Shown here piece after piece: positions 17,917 to 26,345 of a stretch of 64,000 nt of DNA. Source of the DNA: Emergencia timonensis (GTDB taxonomy: Bacteria; Bacillota; Clostridia; Peptostreptococcales; Anaerovoracaceae); contig NZ_FLKM01000008.1 of NCBI RefSeq assembly GCF_900086585.1, positions 744,001 through 808,000 on the forward strand. The letters are read 5' to 3'. The notes under the pieces are model-generated. The model searched no databases. It was not told the origin of the DNA and was given only the letters and a program-made list of their open reading frames with translations. Numbering within the stretch: position 1 is the stretch's first letter; every line of letters starts with the position of its first letter. The position numbers and the translations under genes were made by a program.

Positions 17917-18957
17917 ATGAAAAAATTTATAACGTGTATAATAACCGTTGTAATGGTTCTGGCGACTGCATTTCCAATTTACGCAACGGATGTAAAAGAA
18001 GAAAAAGAAGTATCGTTCAGAGAAATTCAGGCAACGATTGAAGATTATTTTATTAAAAATGACATTAACATGAGCGTTGAGTCTAAGGAATTCTATGACT
18101 ATGCGGTAGAAGAACTATTAGGCGTCGGGGACGTGGGCATTAAAGAATTAGACACCTACAACTTAATCCTTGAATATATGGCGGAATTCAAGAATGTGTA
18201 TGGGGATTACTTAATCTGTGAGAGTATTTTGTCACAAGAAGAGGCCGATAAAGAGTTAATCGCTGATATACTAAATAGCAATGATTGTCTCTCTTACAAT
18301 ATGCAAAATGGTCAAATTACCTTTGGTTTAACGGAACGCTTTAAGGAGACCACCATTGGTGATATTATTGTGAGAAATATGATTGCGGCATATGAGACAG
18401 ATAAGGTAAATATCACACCTATGGCAATAAATTCATATACGCCGTCAAAAGCTGCTACATATGCCAGGCTACATGCAAACGGACAAAATGTACTTTACCC
18501 ATACTATGCAGGACAAGATTGCACCAATTTTGTGTCTCAGTGTTTAAGCGCGGGGGGATTGCCAATGGCAGGTACAAACACTAGAACTGGTGTTTATAGT
18601 TCTACTTCCAATTGGTATTGCAAATGTACAGAATCATCTAGTTATGATCCTGATAAAGGAAGAAAATATGCAGTAACTACATCATGGATAAGAGTTGCTG
18701 ATTTTAATACTTATTTTACTGGGAAAGCTAAGTCTAAGACAAAGAAAACAACAGCTTCGGCATTAAATAGTAGTTGCGCAGTAGGTGATGTGGTTCAAGT
18801 TTTAAGTGCAGCGGGTACTCCAGAACACACTGTAATAATCAGTAAAAAAACAAATGGAGCGGCATATTACTGTGGACACTCTAACAGTGCGACAGATAAG
18901 GCTGTAAGTAACCTTTTCTCAGGTGGTAAAAAGGTTTTACTGTTTGATTTAACATGA
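17917..18957 (+). CDS. Secreted protein with putative amidase domain (Amidase_6 type)
   Basis: The ATG at 17917 follows AAAGGG and gives a clear signal peptide (MKKFITCIITVVMVLATAFPIYA). A helical, charged region (about residues 20-170) follows. The C-terminal part starts with YTPSKAATYARLHA and has GQDCTNFVSQCL, the Cys-centred motif of the amidase/NlpC-like fold, with later histidines in PEHTVIISK and YYCGHSN that could complete the active site. Proteins of this type are found in spore-forming Firmicutes, often as exported proteins of unknown substrate; cell-wall action is an inference. It is 346 residues long and followed by a small membrane protein gene. Confidence 0.8.
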   Translation: MKKFITCIITVVMVLATAFPIYATDVKEEKEVSFREIQATIEDYFIKNDINMSVESKEFYDYAVEELLGVGDVGIKELDTYNLILEYMAEFKNVYGDYLICESILSQEEADKELIADILNSNDCLSYNMQNGQITFGLTERFKETTIGDIIVRNMIAAYETDKVNITPMAINSYTPSKAATYARLHANGQNVLYPYYAGQDCTNFVSQCLSAGGLPMAGTNTRTGVYSSTSNWYCKCTESSSYDPDKGRKYAVTTSWIRVADFNTYFTGKAKSKTKKTTASALNSSCAVGDVVQVLSAAGTPEHTVIISKKTNGAAYYCGHSNSATDKAVSNLFSGGKKVLLFDLT

Positions 18958-18992
18958 ACGATATTTAAAATGATAAAAGAGGAGTGCAGGCA

Positions 18993-19454
18993 ATGAATAG
19001 TAGTAAGACTTACAAAAATAAAATGACTGAAAGCTCTTTTAAGTTAGTATTTATTTTGATGATACTTTCTACACTACTACCGTGGTTTGAAAGAGGTGAC
19101 TATGCTTCATATTTTTGGGGATTTGAGGTGGTGATGGAACATTATTTGTGGATACCTTTTGTTTATCTTATCCTATTCATTTGGGTGCTTATTGACAGAC
19201 CGAAGCTTTACTACATTGTGCTTGCTCAAGTTTCCTTTTTAGGCATTTTAGGAATGTATACCTATTCTGTTCTTTATCTAAAAAGGTATCTATGCAATAT
19301 CTATGGGTCTGATGTGGGGATGGACTTGGATTATGGACTAGCCAGTACGATGATATCGTTTTGGCTCTCATCGTTCTTAGTTATTGTTGCATTTATTCTT
19401 TTTCAATTTTATCTTAAACAGAGAAAGAATTGCAACAAGAAAATTAGACGCTAA
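18993..19454 (+). CDS. Four-helix membrane protein of unknown function
   Basis: The ATG at 18993 has GAGGAG 8 bases upstream, so I prefer it to the GTG at 18984. The 153-residue product has four hydrophobic segments (LVFILMILSTLLPWF, LWIPFVYLILFIWVL, YYIVLAQVSFLGILGMY and FWLSSFLVIVAFILFQFYL) and a basic tail NCNKKIRR, suggesting a cytoplasmic C-terminus. It lies 35 bases after the amidase-like gene and is probably co-transcribed. I recognise no family. Confidence 0.7.
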   Translation: MNSSKTYKNKMTESSFKLVFILMILSTLLPWFERGDYASYFWGFEVVMEHYLWIPFVYLILFIWVLIDRPKLYYIVLAQVSFLGILGMYTYSVLYLKRYLCNIYGSDVGMDLDYGLASTMISFWLSSFLVIVAFILFQFYLKQRKNCNKKIRR

Positions 19455-19496
19455 CAACTAAAAATAAGTTATGTAAGTTGAAATATGATCAATTCT

Positions 19497-19530
19497 AGAG
19501 GGCTGTTGCTTAACATGGGACAGCCCTCTT
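19497..19530 (+). terminator. Hairpin between converging genes
   Basis: AGAGGGCTGT (19497-19506) pairs perfectly with ACAGCCCTCT (19520-19529), loop of 13. It follows the membrane protein gene and precedes the converging antitoxin gene; the T-run is short. Confidence 0.6.
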
Positions 19531-19558
19531 AAATTTGACTTATGATATTGAGAATCAC

Positions 19559-19831
19559 TCATTTTGCCGCCTCATCAAGGGCATTTCTCAGTATTTCATC
19601 CGCTTCTTCAATGAAATATCCCTTTTTTCCACGAAGACGGTTTTCTTCCACTTCCAATAACTTTTCTCGGAGTTGCAACATCTGTTCGCGTTTATTGAAT
19701 GTAGCGATATCCATCATAACGGCATCACCTTCGCCATTCCTTGTCAGATAAATAGGTTCTGAGGTTTCTCTGCAAAGGCTAACCACTCCATTATAATCAT
19801 TTCGGATAGAAGCCGACGGTTTGATAATCAT
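19559..19831 (-). CDS. Phd/YefM family antitoxin, apparently without a toxin partner
   Basis: The 90-residue product has the Phd/YefM DNA-binding fold: MIIKPSASIRNDYNGVVSLC, then EPIYLTRNGEGDAVMMDIATF, followed by a charged helical C-terminus that would bind a toxin. GGAG lies 9 bases before the ATG. The stop overlaps a second ATG (ATGA at 19559-19562), the usual coupling to a toxin gene, but the frame that follows encodes only about 34 unrecognised residues running into the hairpin at 19497. The toxin therefore seems lost. It lies 23 bases after the GNAT gene and may share its transcript. Confidence 0.85.
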   Translation of the reverse strand: MIIKPSASIRNDYNGVVSLCRETSEPIYLTRNGEGDAVMMDIATFNKREQMLQLREKLLEVEENRLRGKKGYFIEEADEILRNALDEAAK

Positions 19832-19854
19832 ATTTGCACCGCTCCATAACAAAA

Positions 19855-20406
19855 TTATATCAATTCGTTCTCTAAGCCAATCTTTTTCTGCAAACCACAA
19901 TAATCCTCTCTCAATATCGCCATGATGTGTACGTCGTGATACTTTCCCATCTTCTTGCAGGCGCCGCGGGCGCAGCCCTCGTGCTGAAAGCCCATGGACT
20001 CGTAGAGGCGGCGGGCGGGTTCGTTGCCCGTGTAGTAGTCCAGATAGACCCGGTGAAAGGTGTCTTCTTTGAAGGCTCTGTCGAGAACCCACTGGAGCGC
20101 CTGACGGCCATAGCCTTTGCCGCGCAGGGCGGGATCGCCGATATAGATGCGGTAAACCTCCAGGGAATCCAGCTTGCGGCTGATTCCGTTCAGGTAGATC
20201 CTGCCTAGAAGCTGGCCCTCTGCATCTGTAATCGTATATTGCTCCTTCTCTAGATCTGCATCGTTCAATACAAAGTCTCTGACCACTTCTTCGTAGGTCT
20301 GTCCGTCAGGTATACTGAAAAATTTGGTGACTTCCGGGGTTTGCTCCCACTGATAGAACTGCTGGCAGTCCGCTAGTACAGATGGGCGCACTTGAATCTT
20401 TTCCAT
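19855..20406 (-). CDS. GNAT family N-acetyltransferase
   Basis: The acetyl-CoA pyrophosphate loop is seen in RIYIGDPALRGKGYGRQAL (Q/RxxGxG/A type) and the fold-closing YYTGNEPARRLYESMGFQHEG follows. The 183-residue length suits a RimJ/RimL-like or small-molecule acetyltransferase. The C-terminal MGKYHDVHIMAILREDY is typical of the RimL-like subgroup. The substrate cannot be inferred. The gene lies 13 bases downstream of the cvpA-like gene on the same strand. Confidence 0.9.
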   Translation of the reverse strand: MEKIQVRPSVLADCQQFYQWEQTPEVTKFFSIPDGQTYEEVVRDFVLNDADLEKEQYTITDAEGQLLGRIYLNGISRKLDSLEVYRIYIGDPALRGKGYGRQALQWVLDRAFKEDTFHRVYLDYYTGNEPARRLYESMGFQHEGCARGACKKMGKYHDVHIMAILREDYCGLQKKIGLENELI

Positions 20407-20419
20407 TGTATGATCCTTT

Positions 20420-21076
20420 CTACGAGAAGAAGTCCCGTACTAAAATTAACAACACATTATTATTGTAGAGGAAACCGGCAATGTAGGAGTCGTCCATCGA
20501 CTTGACAATCGACTCTGACAGCTCCGGCCAGATTAAACCCAAAATAGGGACCAGCAGGGCGAAAAGAAGAAACACGTAGATCAGTCCTCTGACGCCGCCG
20601 AAGAGAAATCCCATAAAGCCATCGAAAAAGCCGACCACGCCGCCATGGTATTTGCGCGAAAATAACCGTACGAGACCAAAGGCGACTAACTTGATACCGA
20701 AAACGATGCAAAGAAAGGCGATGACAGTCATCAACGTAGACGTGATTGCTGCCGAAGTGCCGTATAAAAAGGTATCCGAGGCGTCGTTAACCCAATCGCT
20801 GAACAGATCCGGCATAGCCTGATAGGGGCTGCTGTCCTCCATTGAATTTTGCATATTTTCTAGCACGTAGCGGTTAATCGCATCGTCTGTGGTTGTGTAA
20901 TCGATTAAAAGCCCTTTGACTGTATCGCAGAGGATAAAACCGGCGATGATGCACACAAACCACTGCATGAAACTAACCACAGTCCGCGCAACCCCTTTCT
21001 TCGCTCCCATGATGGTGGAAAAAAGAAGGATGCCGCAGATGACGATGTCTGTAATAATCCCTGATCCCAAGTCCAT
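20420..21076 (-). CDS. CvpA family membrane protein
   Basis: The 218-residue product has an N-terminal helix followed by the CvpA pattern (IMGAKKGVARTVVSFMQW), then a long loop and three further helices (TSTLMTVIAFLCIVFGIKL, GFFDGFMGFLFGGVRGLIYV). CvpA proteins are linked to colicin V production and envelope function in other bacteria; a role here is unknown. It heads a minus-strand group with the GNAT and antitoxin genes. Confidence 0.85.
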   Translation of the reverse strand: MDLGSGIITDIVICGILLFSTIMGAKKGVARTVVSFMQWFVCIIAGFILCDTVKGLLIDYTTTDDAINRYVLENMQNSMEDSSPYQAMPDLFSDWVNDASDTFLYGTSAAITSTLMTVIAFLCIVFGIKLVAFGLVRLFSRKYHGGVVGFFDGFMGFLFGGVRGLIYVFLLFALLVPILGLIWPELSESIVKSMDDSYIAGFLYNNNVLLILVRDFFS

Positions 21077-21168
21077 ATATTATCTCCATTATTCGAATAG
21101 GTTGTTTTTTTTTACATATATTATATTACTAAAATTATCTTTAAAATGCAATACAAGGAGAATGTGTT

Positions 21169-22011
21169 ATGGGCGGAGATTACAGGAAATTTACAGTAGA
21201 AATGCAGCTTATGAACGATGAATACAGACTTTGGAGGAGCGGAATTGACGGCAGCACATGCATTGTGGAATCCTATAAAGATAAAAGATCCCTATATTTT
21301 GCAGTTTCAAATCTTTTGCCGTCAGCCAGCCTGCTGTCCCAAGGGAACAGGGAATATCGCCTGATTTTGATGGGCGTGGACGAGGGAGAAATTATTCATC
21401 GGGATTTCGGATCTTTTTTTGTCGACCAAAAAGGAGACGGCAGCTTTTTTAAGAAGTTCACTGGTCCGACGTTAGAATGCTATACCCATTGCCTGCTGGT
21501 TTCTGCAGATCGTGCTGACGGCGGCATTGAAACAATCATGTCTGGGGAGATGCCTTTTTTTCAGAAACCAGAAGAAGAAGTAACAGAAGCGACTGCGATG
21601 CCATGTCAATTCGACGAGACCTGGAAAAGTATTTTTGATAACGTCAGCGATAAAAATGCCGTAGCGGCATTTTCGGAGAGCATGGATGAAACGGGTGCAA
21701 AGTGGTATCGAATCAGCAGCGGAAGCCAGATTCCAGCGCCTCTCACTAACTGCAGAGATCAAGTAGAGAAATACGGACACTACATAGTGGGACAAAGGGA
21801 GTCTTCCTATTATATCGGTATTCCCGGCAGGTTTTTGCAGGGAGAACAGCCGCTGCGCGAACAAAAATGCTTTGTTTTGTGGCAGCCCATTCGCGGAGGG
21901 GAAAAGTTCTTCAAGGACTTGTCAGAACTGACAGAAAAACTGCAGGAGGAAATCTTTGGATATTGGATCGGGGGAATCGATGGAGAAAGCGGCATGATTA
22001 CACCTCTCTAG
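21169..22011 (+). CDS. Conserved clostridial protein of unknown function
   Basis: ATG at 21169 follows AAGGAG by 9 bases. The 280-residue product has no signal peptide or membrane helix. The N-terminal part (YRLWRSGIDGSTCIVESYKDKRSLYFAVSNL; shown in part) resembles a recurrent clostridial domain, and a second region with ESSYYIGIPGRFL and a C-terminal DLSELTEKLQEEIFGYWIGG resembles the DUF6128-like domain found beside it in clostridia. This assignment is from memory of the family and not certain. It is immediately upstream of tadA on the same strand. Confidence 0.7.
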   Translation: MGGDYRKFTVEMQLMNDEYRLWRSGIDGSTCIVESYKDKRSLYFAVSNLLPSASLLSQGNREYRLILMGVDEGEIIHRDFGSFFVDQKGDGSFFKKFTGPTLECYTHCLLVSADRADGGIETIMSGEMPFFQKPEEEVTEATAMPCQFDETWKSIFDNVSDKNAVAAFSESMDETGAKWYRISSGSQIPAPLTNCRDQVEKYGHYIVGQRESSYYIGIPGRFLQGEQPLREQKCFVLWQPIRGGEKFFKDLSELTEKLQEEIFGYWIGGIDGESGMITPL

Positions 22012-22077
22012 TTGCACAAAATTCAATACAAAAAACTGTTGAATACTGTATGGAATTGTGGTAACATTGAAAGGTAT

Positions 22078-22548
22078 ATGAATAAGTTTATGATAGAAGC
22101 CCTGGGGGAAGCAGAAAAAGCTTTCGCCATAGGGGAAATCCCTATCGGGGCTGTAATAGAAAAAGATGGACAAATTGTAGGCAGAGGTCATAACTTGACG
22201 GAGTCCATGAAGGACCCTACCGCTCATGCGGAGATGATGGCTATTCGGCAAGCGGCTCGCAACTTGGGCGGTTGGCGGCTCATCGGCTGTAATTTGTACG
22301 TTACAGTAGAGCCCTGCACCATGTGTGCAGGCGCCATGGTCTGGGCTAGAATAGACAATTTATATATCGGGGCGATGGACCCCAAAGCGGGGGCCTGCGG
22401 ATCAGTATTCAATATCGTCAGCGATGACAGGCTGAATCACAGAATCAATGTAGAAACAGGAATCATGGAAGAAGAATGCAGCAAGATCATGAAAGCATTT
22501 TTCGCCCAGCTTAGAAATAGAAAGAAAAACAACAAATCGGAGGAGTAG
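22078..22548 (+). CDS. tadA: tRNA adenosine(34) deaminase TadA
   Basis: TadA converts adenosine 34 of tRNA-Arg(ACG) to inosine. The zinc and catalytic motifs HAEMMAI and PCTMCAGA are intact, as is the PIGAVI segment near the N-terminus. I start at the ATG at 22078 (MNKFMIEALGEAEKAF), where GAAAGG is close upstream and the protein is 156 residues, the usual size; an upstream TTG would add 22 unlikely residues. The next gene follows 3 bases after the stop. Confidence 0.95.
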   Translation: MNKFMIEALGEAEKAFAIGEIPIGAVIEKDGQIVGRGHNLTESMKDPTAHAEMMAIRQAARNLGGWRLIGCNLYVTVEPCTMCAGAMVWARIDNLYIGAMDPKAGACGSVFNIVSDDRLNHRINVETGIMEEECSKIMKAFFAQLRNRKKNNKSEE

Positions 22549-22551
22549 GAC

Positions 22552-23427
22552 ATGAAAAGAATAGGCGCTATCGTATGCCTTGCAGCACTAATTGTAACAA
22601 TGACAGCTTCTGTCTGCTTTGGCGCACAGTCACTAAAAGTGGTGAAAAACTATCCGCAGGACGGACAGACGAATACCACCAAGGACAACATGTGTGTAAA
22701 GCTGTGGTTCAACAACGATATGGACGGAAAGGATATGGAGAAAATAAACAAGGATTGCTTTTCCATTACTGATCCAAAGGGAAAGAAAATTCCAATCAAG
22801 GTTTATTACAACAATCCAAAGGACAAGAAACAGATCATGGTACTGGCGGATACGGCCAAGATCAACACCACCAAGGATATCCTGGACAATACCAAGTATA
22901 CGCTGACCATATCAGGGAAACTGCAGGATAAAGCAGGGAATACCCTGGGAGAGGATCAGAAGGTTTCCTTCACGACTTTGAATCAGGGCCAGAGCACCAA
23001 AATATACATGATTATGATGGTCGTCATGATGGGCGGAATGTTCATCTTCTCTTCACGTCAGATGAAGAAGCAGGCTGCAAAACAGCAAGAAGAAGGCAAG
23101 ATAAAAGAAGAGCCGTTTAATCCATATAAAGAAGCAAAGAAGACTGGGAAATCCGTAGACGAGGTCATTGCAATCCACGAAAAAGAGATGGCAAAGAAAG
23201 CCGCCAAGGAAGCAAAGAAGGCATCTCGTAAAAATAATGACGACGACGATGATGATTACGAAGACGAGGACAATGGCAACTACAAAGTAAAGGGTCCGAA
23301 ACCGGTTTCTGCTGGCGGAAGCAGCTTTATCACAGGCCGAAAAGCCATAGCTGAAGCAAAAAGGGCAGAAGAAGAAAGACTTGAAAAAAGAAGAGCCGCA
23401 AACGCTAAAAAGAAAAAGAAAAAATAA
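22552..23427 (+). CDS. Exported Ig-like (Big_5 type) domain protein with charged cytoplasmic tail
   Basis: The 291-residue product has a signal peptide (MKRIGAIVCLAALIVTMTASVCFGA), then an Ig-like fold of the Big_5/SbsA type (NYPQDGQTNTTKDNMCVKLW ... KYTLTISGKLQDKAGNTL ... VSFTTL), one membrane helix (IYMIMMVVMMGGMFIFS) and a long, very charged tail with runs of Asp and Lys that should lie in the cytoplasm. The start overlaps the ribosome binding site region at the end of tadA. Function is unknown; the layout suggests an envelope protein with an outside ligand-binding domain. Confidence 0.8.
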   Translation: MKRIGAIVCLAALIVTMTASVCFGAQSLKVVKNYPQDGQTNTTKDNMCVKLWFNNDMDGKDMEKINKDCFSITDPKGKKIPIKVYYNNPKDKKQIMVLADTAKINTTKDILDNTKYTLTISGKLQDKAGNTLGEDQKVSFTTLNQGQSTKIYMIMMVVMMGGMFIFSSRQMKKQAAKQQEEGKIKEEPFNPYKEAKKTGKSVDEVIAIHEKEMAKKAAKEAKKASRKNNDDDDDDYEDEDNGNYKVKGPKPVSAGGSSFITGRKAIAEAKRAEEERLEKRRAANAKKKKKK

Positions 23428-23434
23428 TTTATTC

Positions 23435-23461
23435 AAAATGAGCGGCTTACCGCTCATTTTG
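23435..23461 (+). terminator. Intrinsic terminator
   Basis: AAAATGAGCG (23435-23444) pairs with CGCTCATTTT (23451-23460) around a six-base loop. It separates the Ig-like protein gene from ispE. Confidence 0.8.
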
Positions 23462-23490
23462 TACGTAAAATTACGGATAAAGAGGAACAC

Positions 23491-24435
23491 ATGGAAGAAA
23501 TTAAGATATTGTCTTTTGCAAAGATAAATCTCTCCATCGATGTTACTGGAATTACGGAAGACGGCATGCATACTGTCGATATGATCATGCACCAGATATC
23601 TTTTCACGACGATGTGAAAGTCAGATTTATATCTGATCACACGAAGAACAGGGGCGATATTGATATCAAAGTGTCCACCAACCGTTATTATCTGCCAGTA
23701 GATGAGAGGAATCTGGCCTACAAAGCGGCGGCTTTGACGTCGTCTCTGTATGCAGACAAAGTACCTGGCGGACGAGTGGAAATTGATATTTTTAAAAGGA
23801 TCCCAGTGGCAGCAGGACTTGCCGGCGGCAGTGGAAACGGTGCAGCCGTGCTCCACGGCTTAAACCAGTTGTGGAACCTGGACTTAGATTTACCGGAACT
23901 GTGCAGCCTGGGAGCAAGACTCGGTTCAGACGTTCCTTTCTGCGTCATGGGTCAGGCAGGGTACAACTTCTGTCTGCCAAAGAGTATACGCAAGGATAAG
24001 CTTGCAGTTTCATGCGCTAGGGCGACAGGAACGGGGACTGCGCTGACGCCTCTGAGAGGCATTAAACGATCCCTGGTCATTGCCAAACCGCCTATGGGCG
24101 TTTCTACGGCAGAGGTCTATCGGGAAATCGATCATTGCGAGATAAGCAAACGCCCCGATAACGACGCTTTGGCCAAGGGCATAATGAACAAAAATTTCAC
24201 TTTGATTTATGACAATTGCATCAATGTTTTGGAAAATTATACGCTGCGGGCATATCCGGAGGTAAAGAAGTTAAAAGCGCTATTATCACAGAATGCGAGA
24301 GCAGAAAAAGTATTGATGAGTGGCAGCGGACCGACGGTATTTGCTGTATTTGACAGTATTTCCGGCGCAAAAGAAGCCTGTGAAATGCTCCGAAAACACC
24401 GTTATGAAGCTTACTGGACAAAAACCACAAAATAA
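23491..24435 (+). CDS. ispE: 4-diphosphocytidyl-2-C-methyl-D-erythritol kinase IspE
   Basis: IspE phosphorylates CDP-methylerythritol in the MEP pathway of isoprenoid synthesis. GHMP-kinase motifs are seen: the N-terminal AKINLSIDVTG, the ATP loop PVAAGLAGGSGNGAAVL and the C-terminal VLMSGSGPTVFAVF. Length (314) is slightly above average. The gene is 13 bases upstream of a GntR-type regulator, an arrangement also known in other clostridia. Confidence 0.95.
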   Translation: MEEIKILSFAKINLSIDVTGITEDGMHTVDMIMHQISFHDDVKVRFISDHTKNRGDIDIKVSTNRYYLPVDERNLAYKAAALTSSLYADKVPGGRVEIDIFKRIPVAAGLAGGSGNGAAVLHGLNQLWNLDLDLPELCSLGARLGSDVPFCVMGQAGYNFCLPKSIRKDKLAVSCARATGTGTALTPLRGIKRSLVIAKPPMGVSTAEVYREIDHCEISKRPDNDALAKGIMNKNFTLIYDNCINVLENYTLRAYPEVKKLKALLSQNARAEKVLMSGSGPTVFAVFDSISGAKEACEMLRKHRYEAYWTKTTK

Positions 24436-24448
24436 ATAGGAGATTGAT

Positions 24449-25123
24449 ATGTTAAACTTTGATTTACAGAACCACAGACCATTAAGAGAAATTGTGTATG
24501 AGCAGCTGAAAATGCAGATTCTTACTGGAAAAATCACACCGGGAACTAGAATGATGGAAGTTGAACTTGCCGATGAAATGGGCGTCAGCAGAACCCCTGT
24601 CAGAGAAGCTATCAGAAAACTGGAGAAGGAAGGTCTGGTTACCATTGAACCGAGAAGAGGGGCCTACGCATCTGATATCTCTGTAAAGGATATGTTGGAT
24701 ACACTGGAAGTGAGAGAGGATCTGGAAGGTCTTGCGGCAGCCCTTGCCGCGGAGAGAATGAGTGAGGAACAGATTGGAGATTTGGTCAAAATCACCCAAG
24801 GTTACAGCGAAGCAATCAATAACAGCGATACAGAAAAAATCATTCATTACGATGAAATGTTTCATAAACATATCGTTTCCTGCAGTGGAAACAAGACTTT
24901 GATTCACCTCAGCGAAACAGTGCAGGAGCTGGCGTTGAGATTCCGTTATCTTTATTATGATGATTTTTCAAGATACGAAAATATGCCGGTGGAGCATAGA
25001 GAAATCATCGATGCGATTACCAGCGGCGATGCAGAAGCGGCAAGACTGGTTGCAGATAACCATGTGAAAAAGCTGAAGGATTTCGTGGTCAAAGAGGGCG
25101 AGGATGTCTTTAAGCACCTGTAA
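24449..25123 (+). CDS. GntR family (FadR subfamily) transcriptional regulator
   Basis: The N-terminal winged helix has LREIVYEQLKMQILTGKI, MGVSRTPVREAIRKLEKEGL and PRRGAYAS, the GntR signature. The C-terminal all-helical FCD domain (EVREDLEGLAAALAAERM, histidines in FHKHIVSCSGN and EHREIIDAI) should bind a small acid with a metal. It has 224 residues. It follows ispE closely and is probably co-transcribed; its effector is unknown. Confidence 0.92.
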   Translation: MLNFDLQNHRPLREIVYEQLKMQILTGKITPGTRMMEVELADEMGVSRTPVREAIRKLEKEGLVTIEPRRGAYASDISVKDMLDTLEVREDLEGLAAALAAERMSEEQIGDLVKITQGYSEAINNSDTEKIIHYDEMFHKHIVSCSGNKTLIHLSETVQELALRFRYLYYDDFSRYENMPVEHREIIDAITSGDAEAARLVADNHVKKLKDFVVKEGEDVFKHL

Positions 25124-25170
25124 ACATACATATTAAAAGAACGAGCGTAAAAGCAGAACGTGAAGGATAT

Positions 25171-25197
25171 GACCCGGCAGAGATGCCGGGTTTTTTG
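25171..25197 (+). terminator. Intrinsic terminator after the GntR gene
   Basis: ACCCGGCA (25172-25179) pairs with TGCCGGGT (25184-25191) and is followed by TTTTTT. Confidence 0.9.
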
Positions 25198-25344
25198 GTG
25201 ATGAAGTATGCAGTGATTGTTTCCTGATCTGTTCTGCTGACAGGGCTGTGAGTTTTGCAATGTCTGTTTCGCTAAAGCTATGATTTTCATTACTGTAGAT
25301 ATATTGAAATAAAAAGAGACGAAAGTTAATCTAATAAATTTGGT

Positions 25345-25380
25345 AAAACCAACTAGTCCGGATTCGGACTAGTTGGTTTT
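25345..25380. repeat. Perfect 16-bp inverted repeat, terminator-like
   Basis: The arm at 25345-25360 (AAAACCAACTAGTCCG) pairs perfectly with 25365-25380 around GATT. A-rich and T-rich ends make it a possible two-way terminator, yet the nearest gene on the left already has one. A degenerate relative with the same AACTAGTCC core lies at 33769-33796. Confidence 0.7.
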
Positions 25381-25462
25381 TGTCAGAAAGACTCAAGACG
25401 GTGGACAAAATCCACGGCACTGCAGTAAATTGTAAATAGTGATGTAGTGGTATAAAAGGAAA

Positions 25463-25514
25463 TTTCTTAAAAATTCTTAAAATTAACGAGCTGTGCAATA
25501 GATTATGGTATAAT
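25463..25514 (+). promoter_or_regulatory. Promoter with 10-bp direct repeats
   Basis: TTTCTTAAAA and ATTCTTAAAA (25463-25482) repeat with a 10-base period just upstream of where a -35 box would lie; TATAAT follows at 25509-25514 with an extended -10 TG at 25506. The layout suggests an OmpR-family activator site. The region 25198-25575 otherwise holds no gene. Confidence 0.45.
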
Positions 25515-25575
25515 GACAACATAGTAGTTTAGAAACTTATTTTTTCTCAAATAACTGGAGATTGGAGGAGATTAT

Positions 25576-25974
25576 ATGAGCAAGAATTTGAAGACTTTGC
25601 TGATTGTTGGGGCAATCATTGCAGCAATCATCTGCACTTTGATCATTTATAGCGTGAATCAAGACCCCTCTGTCATTCCGAAGCCGGGGAGGTATTCCAG
25701 TAGTGATGGGGCGCTGAATGTGAGCGCTATGTCAGACTATGCTGGAAATTTTGTTCTGGAACAGGAGAGCAGGTGCATTGTGGATTCGTGTGGCACGTTG
25801 GTGAAATCTTACACCGTAGAACATAGCTTATTCTATGGTGACATTCTCGTCATTGACTGGTTGAGAGATAAGAAGTTAAAATTTAAAGTGGATTCGGAAA
25901 CGAAATTATCGGTACTGGCGGACTGTGGCATCTTCGAGAAGGGACAGGTGTTTACCCTGCAGGAGGAAACCTGA
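25576..25974 (+). CDS. Small membrane-anchored protein of unknown function
   Basis: ATG at 25576 follows TTGGAGGAG by 7 bases. The 132-residue product has an N-terminal anchor (LLIVGAIIAAIICTLIIYSV) and an outside domain of about 100 residues with three cysteines (RCIVDSC and LADCG) and a beta-rich character. No family is recognised. It is a lone gene with a repeat-bearing promoter, between the GntR gene and a broken regulator gene. Confidence 0.7.
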   Translation: MSKNLKTLLIVGAIIAAIICTLIIYSVNQDPSVIPKPGRYSSSDGALNVSAMSDYAGNFVLEQESRCIVDSCGTLVKSYTVEHSLFYGDILVIDWLRDKKLKFKVDSETKLSVLADCGIFEKGQVFTLQEET

Positions 25975-26042
25975 TCTTGACAGTGACTACAAAAAAGCGC
26001 TAAAAAAGAATAGGATTTCGCCTTCAGATTTTTACTGATTTT

Positions 26043-26192
26043 TTACTTCTTCTTTGAGAATTCTTTCATTCGCGCGCTCATGATGGCTTGCTGTCTTTCG
26101 CTGAATCCGGCAGCTGCCTGTTTAGGATCATAGAATTCAATCAAAAGTGTCTGAACAATTTCCTCTTCCTGCTCATGACTTCTTGAGAAATT
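26043..26192 (-). pseudogene. Broken copy of the XRE regulator found at 30917 and 31547
   Basis: On the minus strand the last ~40 codons (EFYDPKQAAAGFSERQQAIM ... KEFSKKK) match the C-termini of the two XRE regulators 5 kb away almost exactly. Upstream, at 26179-26190, the nucleotides TTTCTCAAGAAG match the start of their helix-turn-helix, but the middle of the gene is missing and the two parts are in different frames. It is therefore an internally deleted paralogue. It lies on the far side of the lipoprotein/kinase pair from the intact copies. Confidence 0.75.
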
Positions 26193-26292
26193 TGAGGCGC
26201 AAGAGGGAGCAGAGCTACAACGTTCCTCTTGACTGGAGAGTTCCTGCGGGTGAAAGCGGAAGAAATTTTTATTCAAAAGAAAGCCTGGAAGG

Positions 26293-26321
26293 TGAGGCCG
26301 TGGAAATCATCCATGGCCTCA
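26293..26321 (-). terminator. Hairpin after the lipoprotein gene
   Basis: On the minus strand TGAGGCC and GGCCTCA flank a TGGA/TCCA core with one mismatch; a T-rich tail (TTTCTTTT) follows about 12 bases later. It is 25 bases past the lipoprotein stop. Confidence 0.45.
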
Positions 26322-26345
26322 TCTTCCACTTTTGCAGCCTTCACT

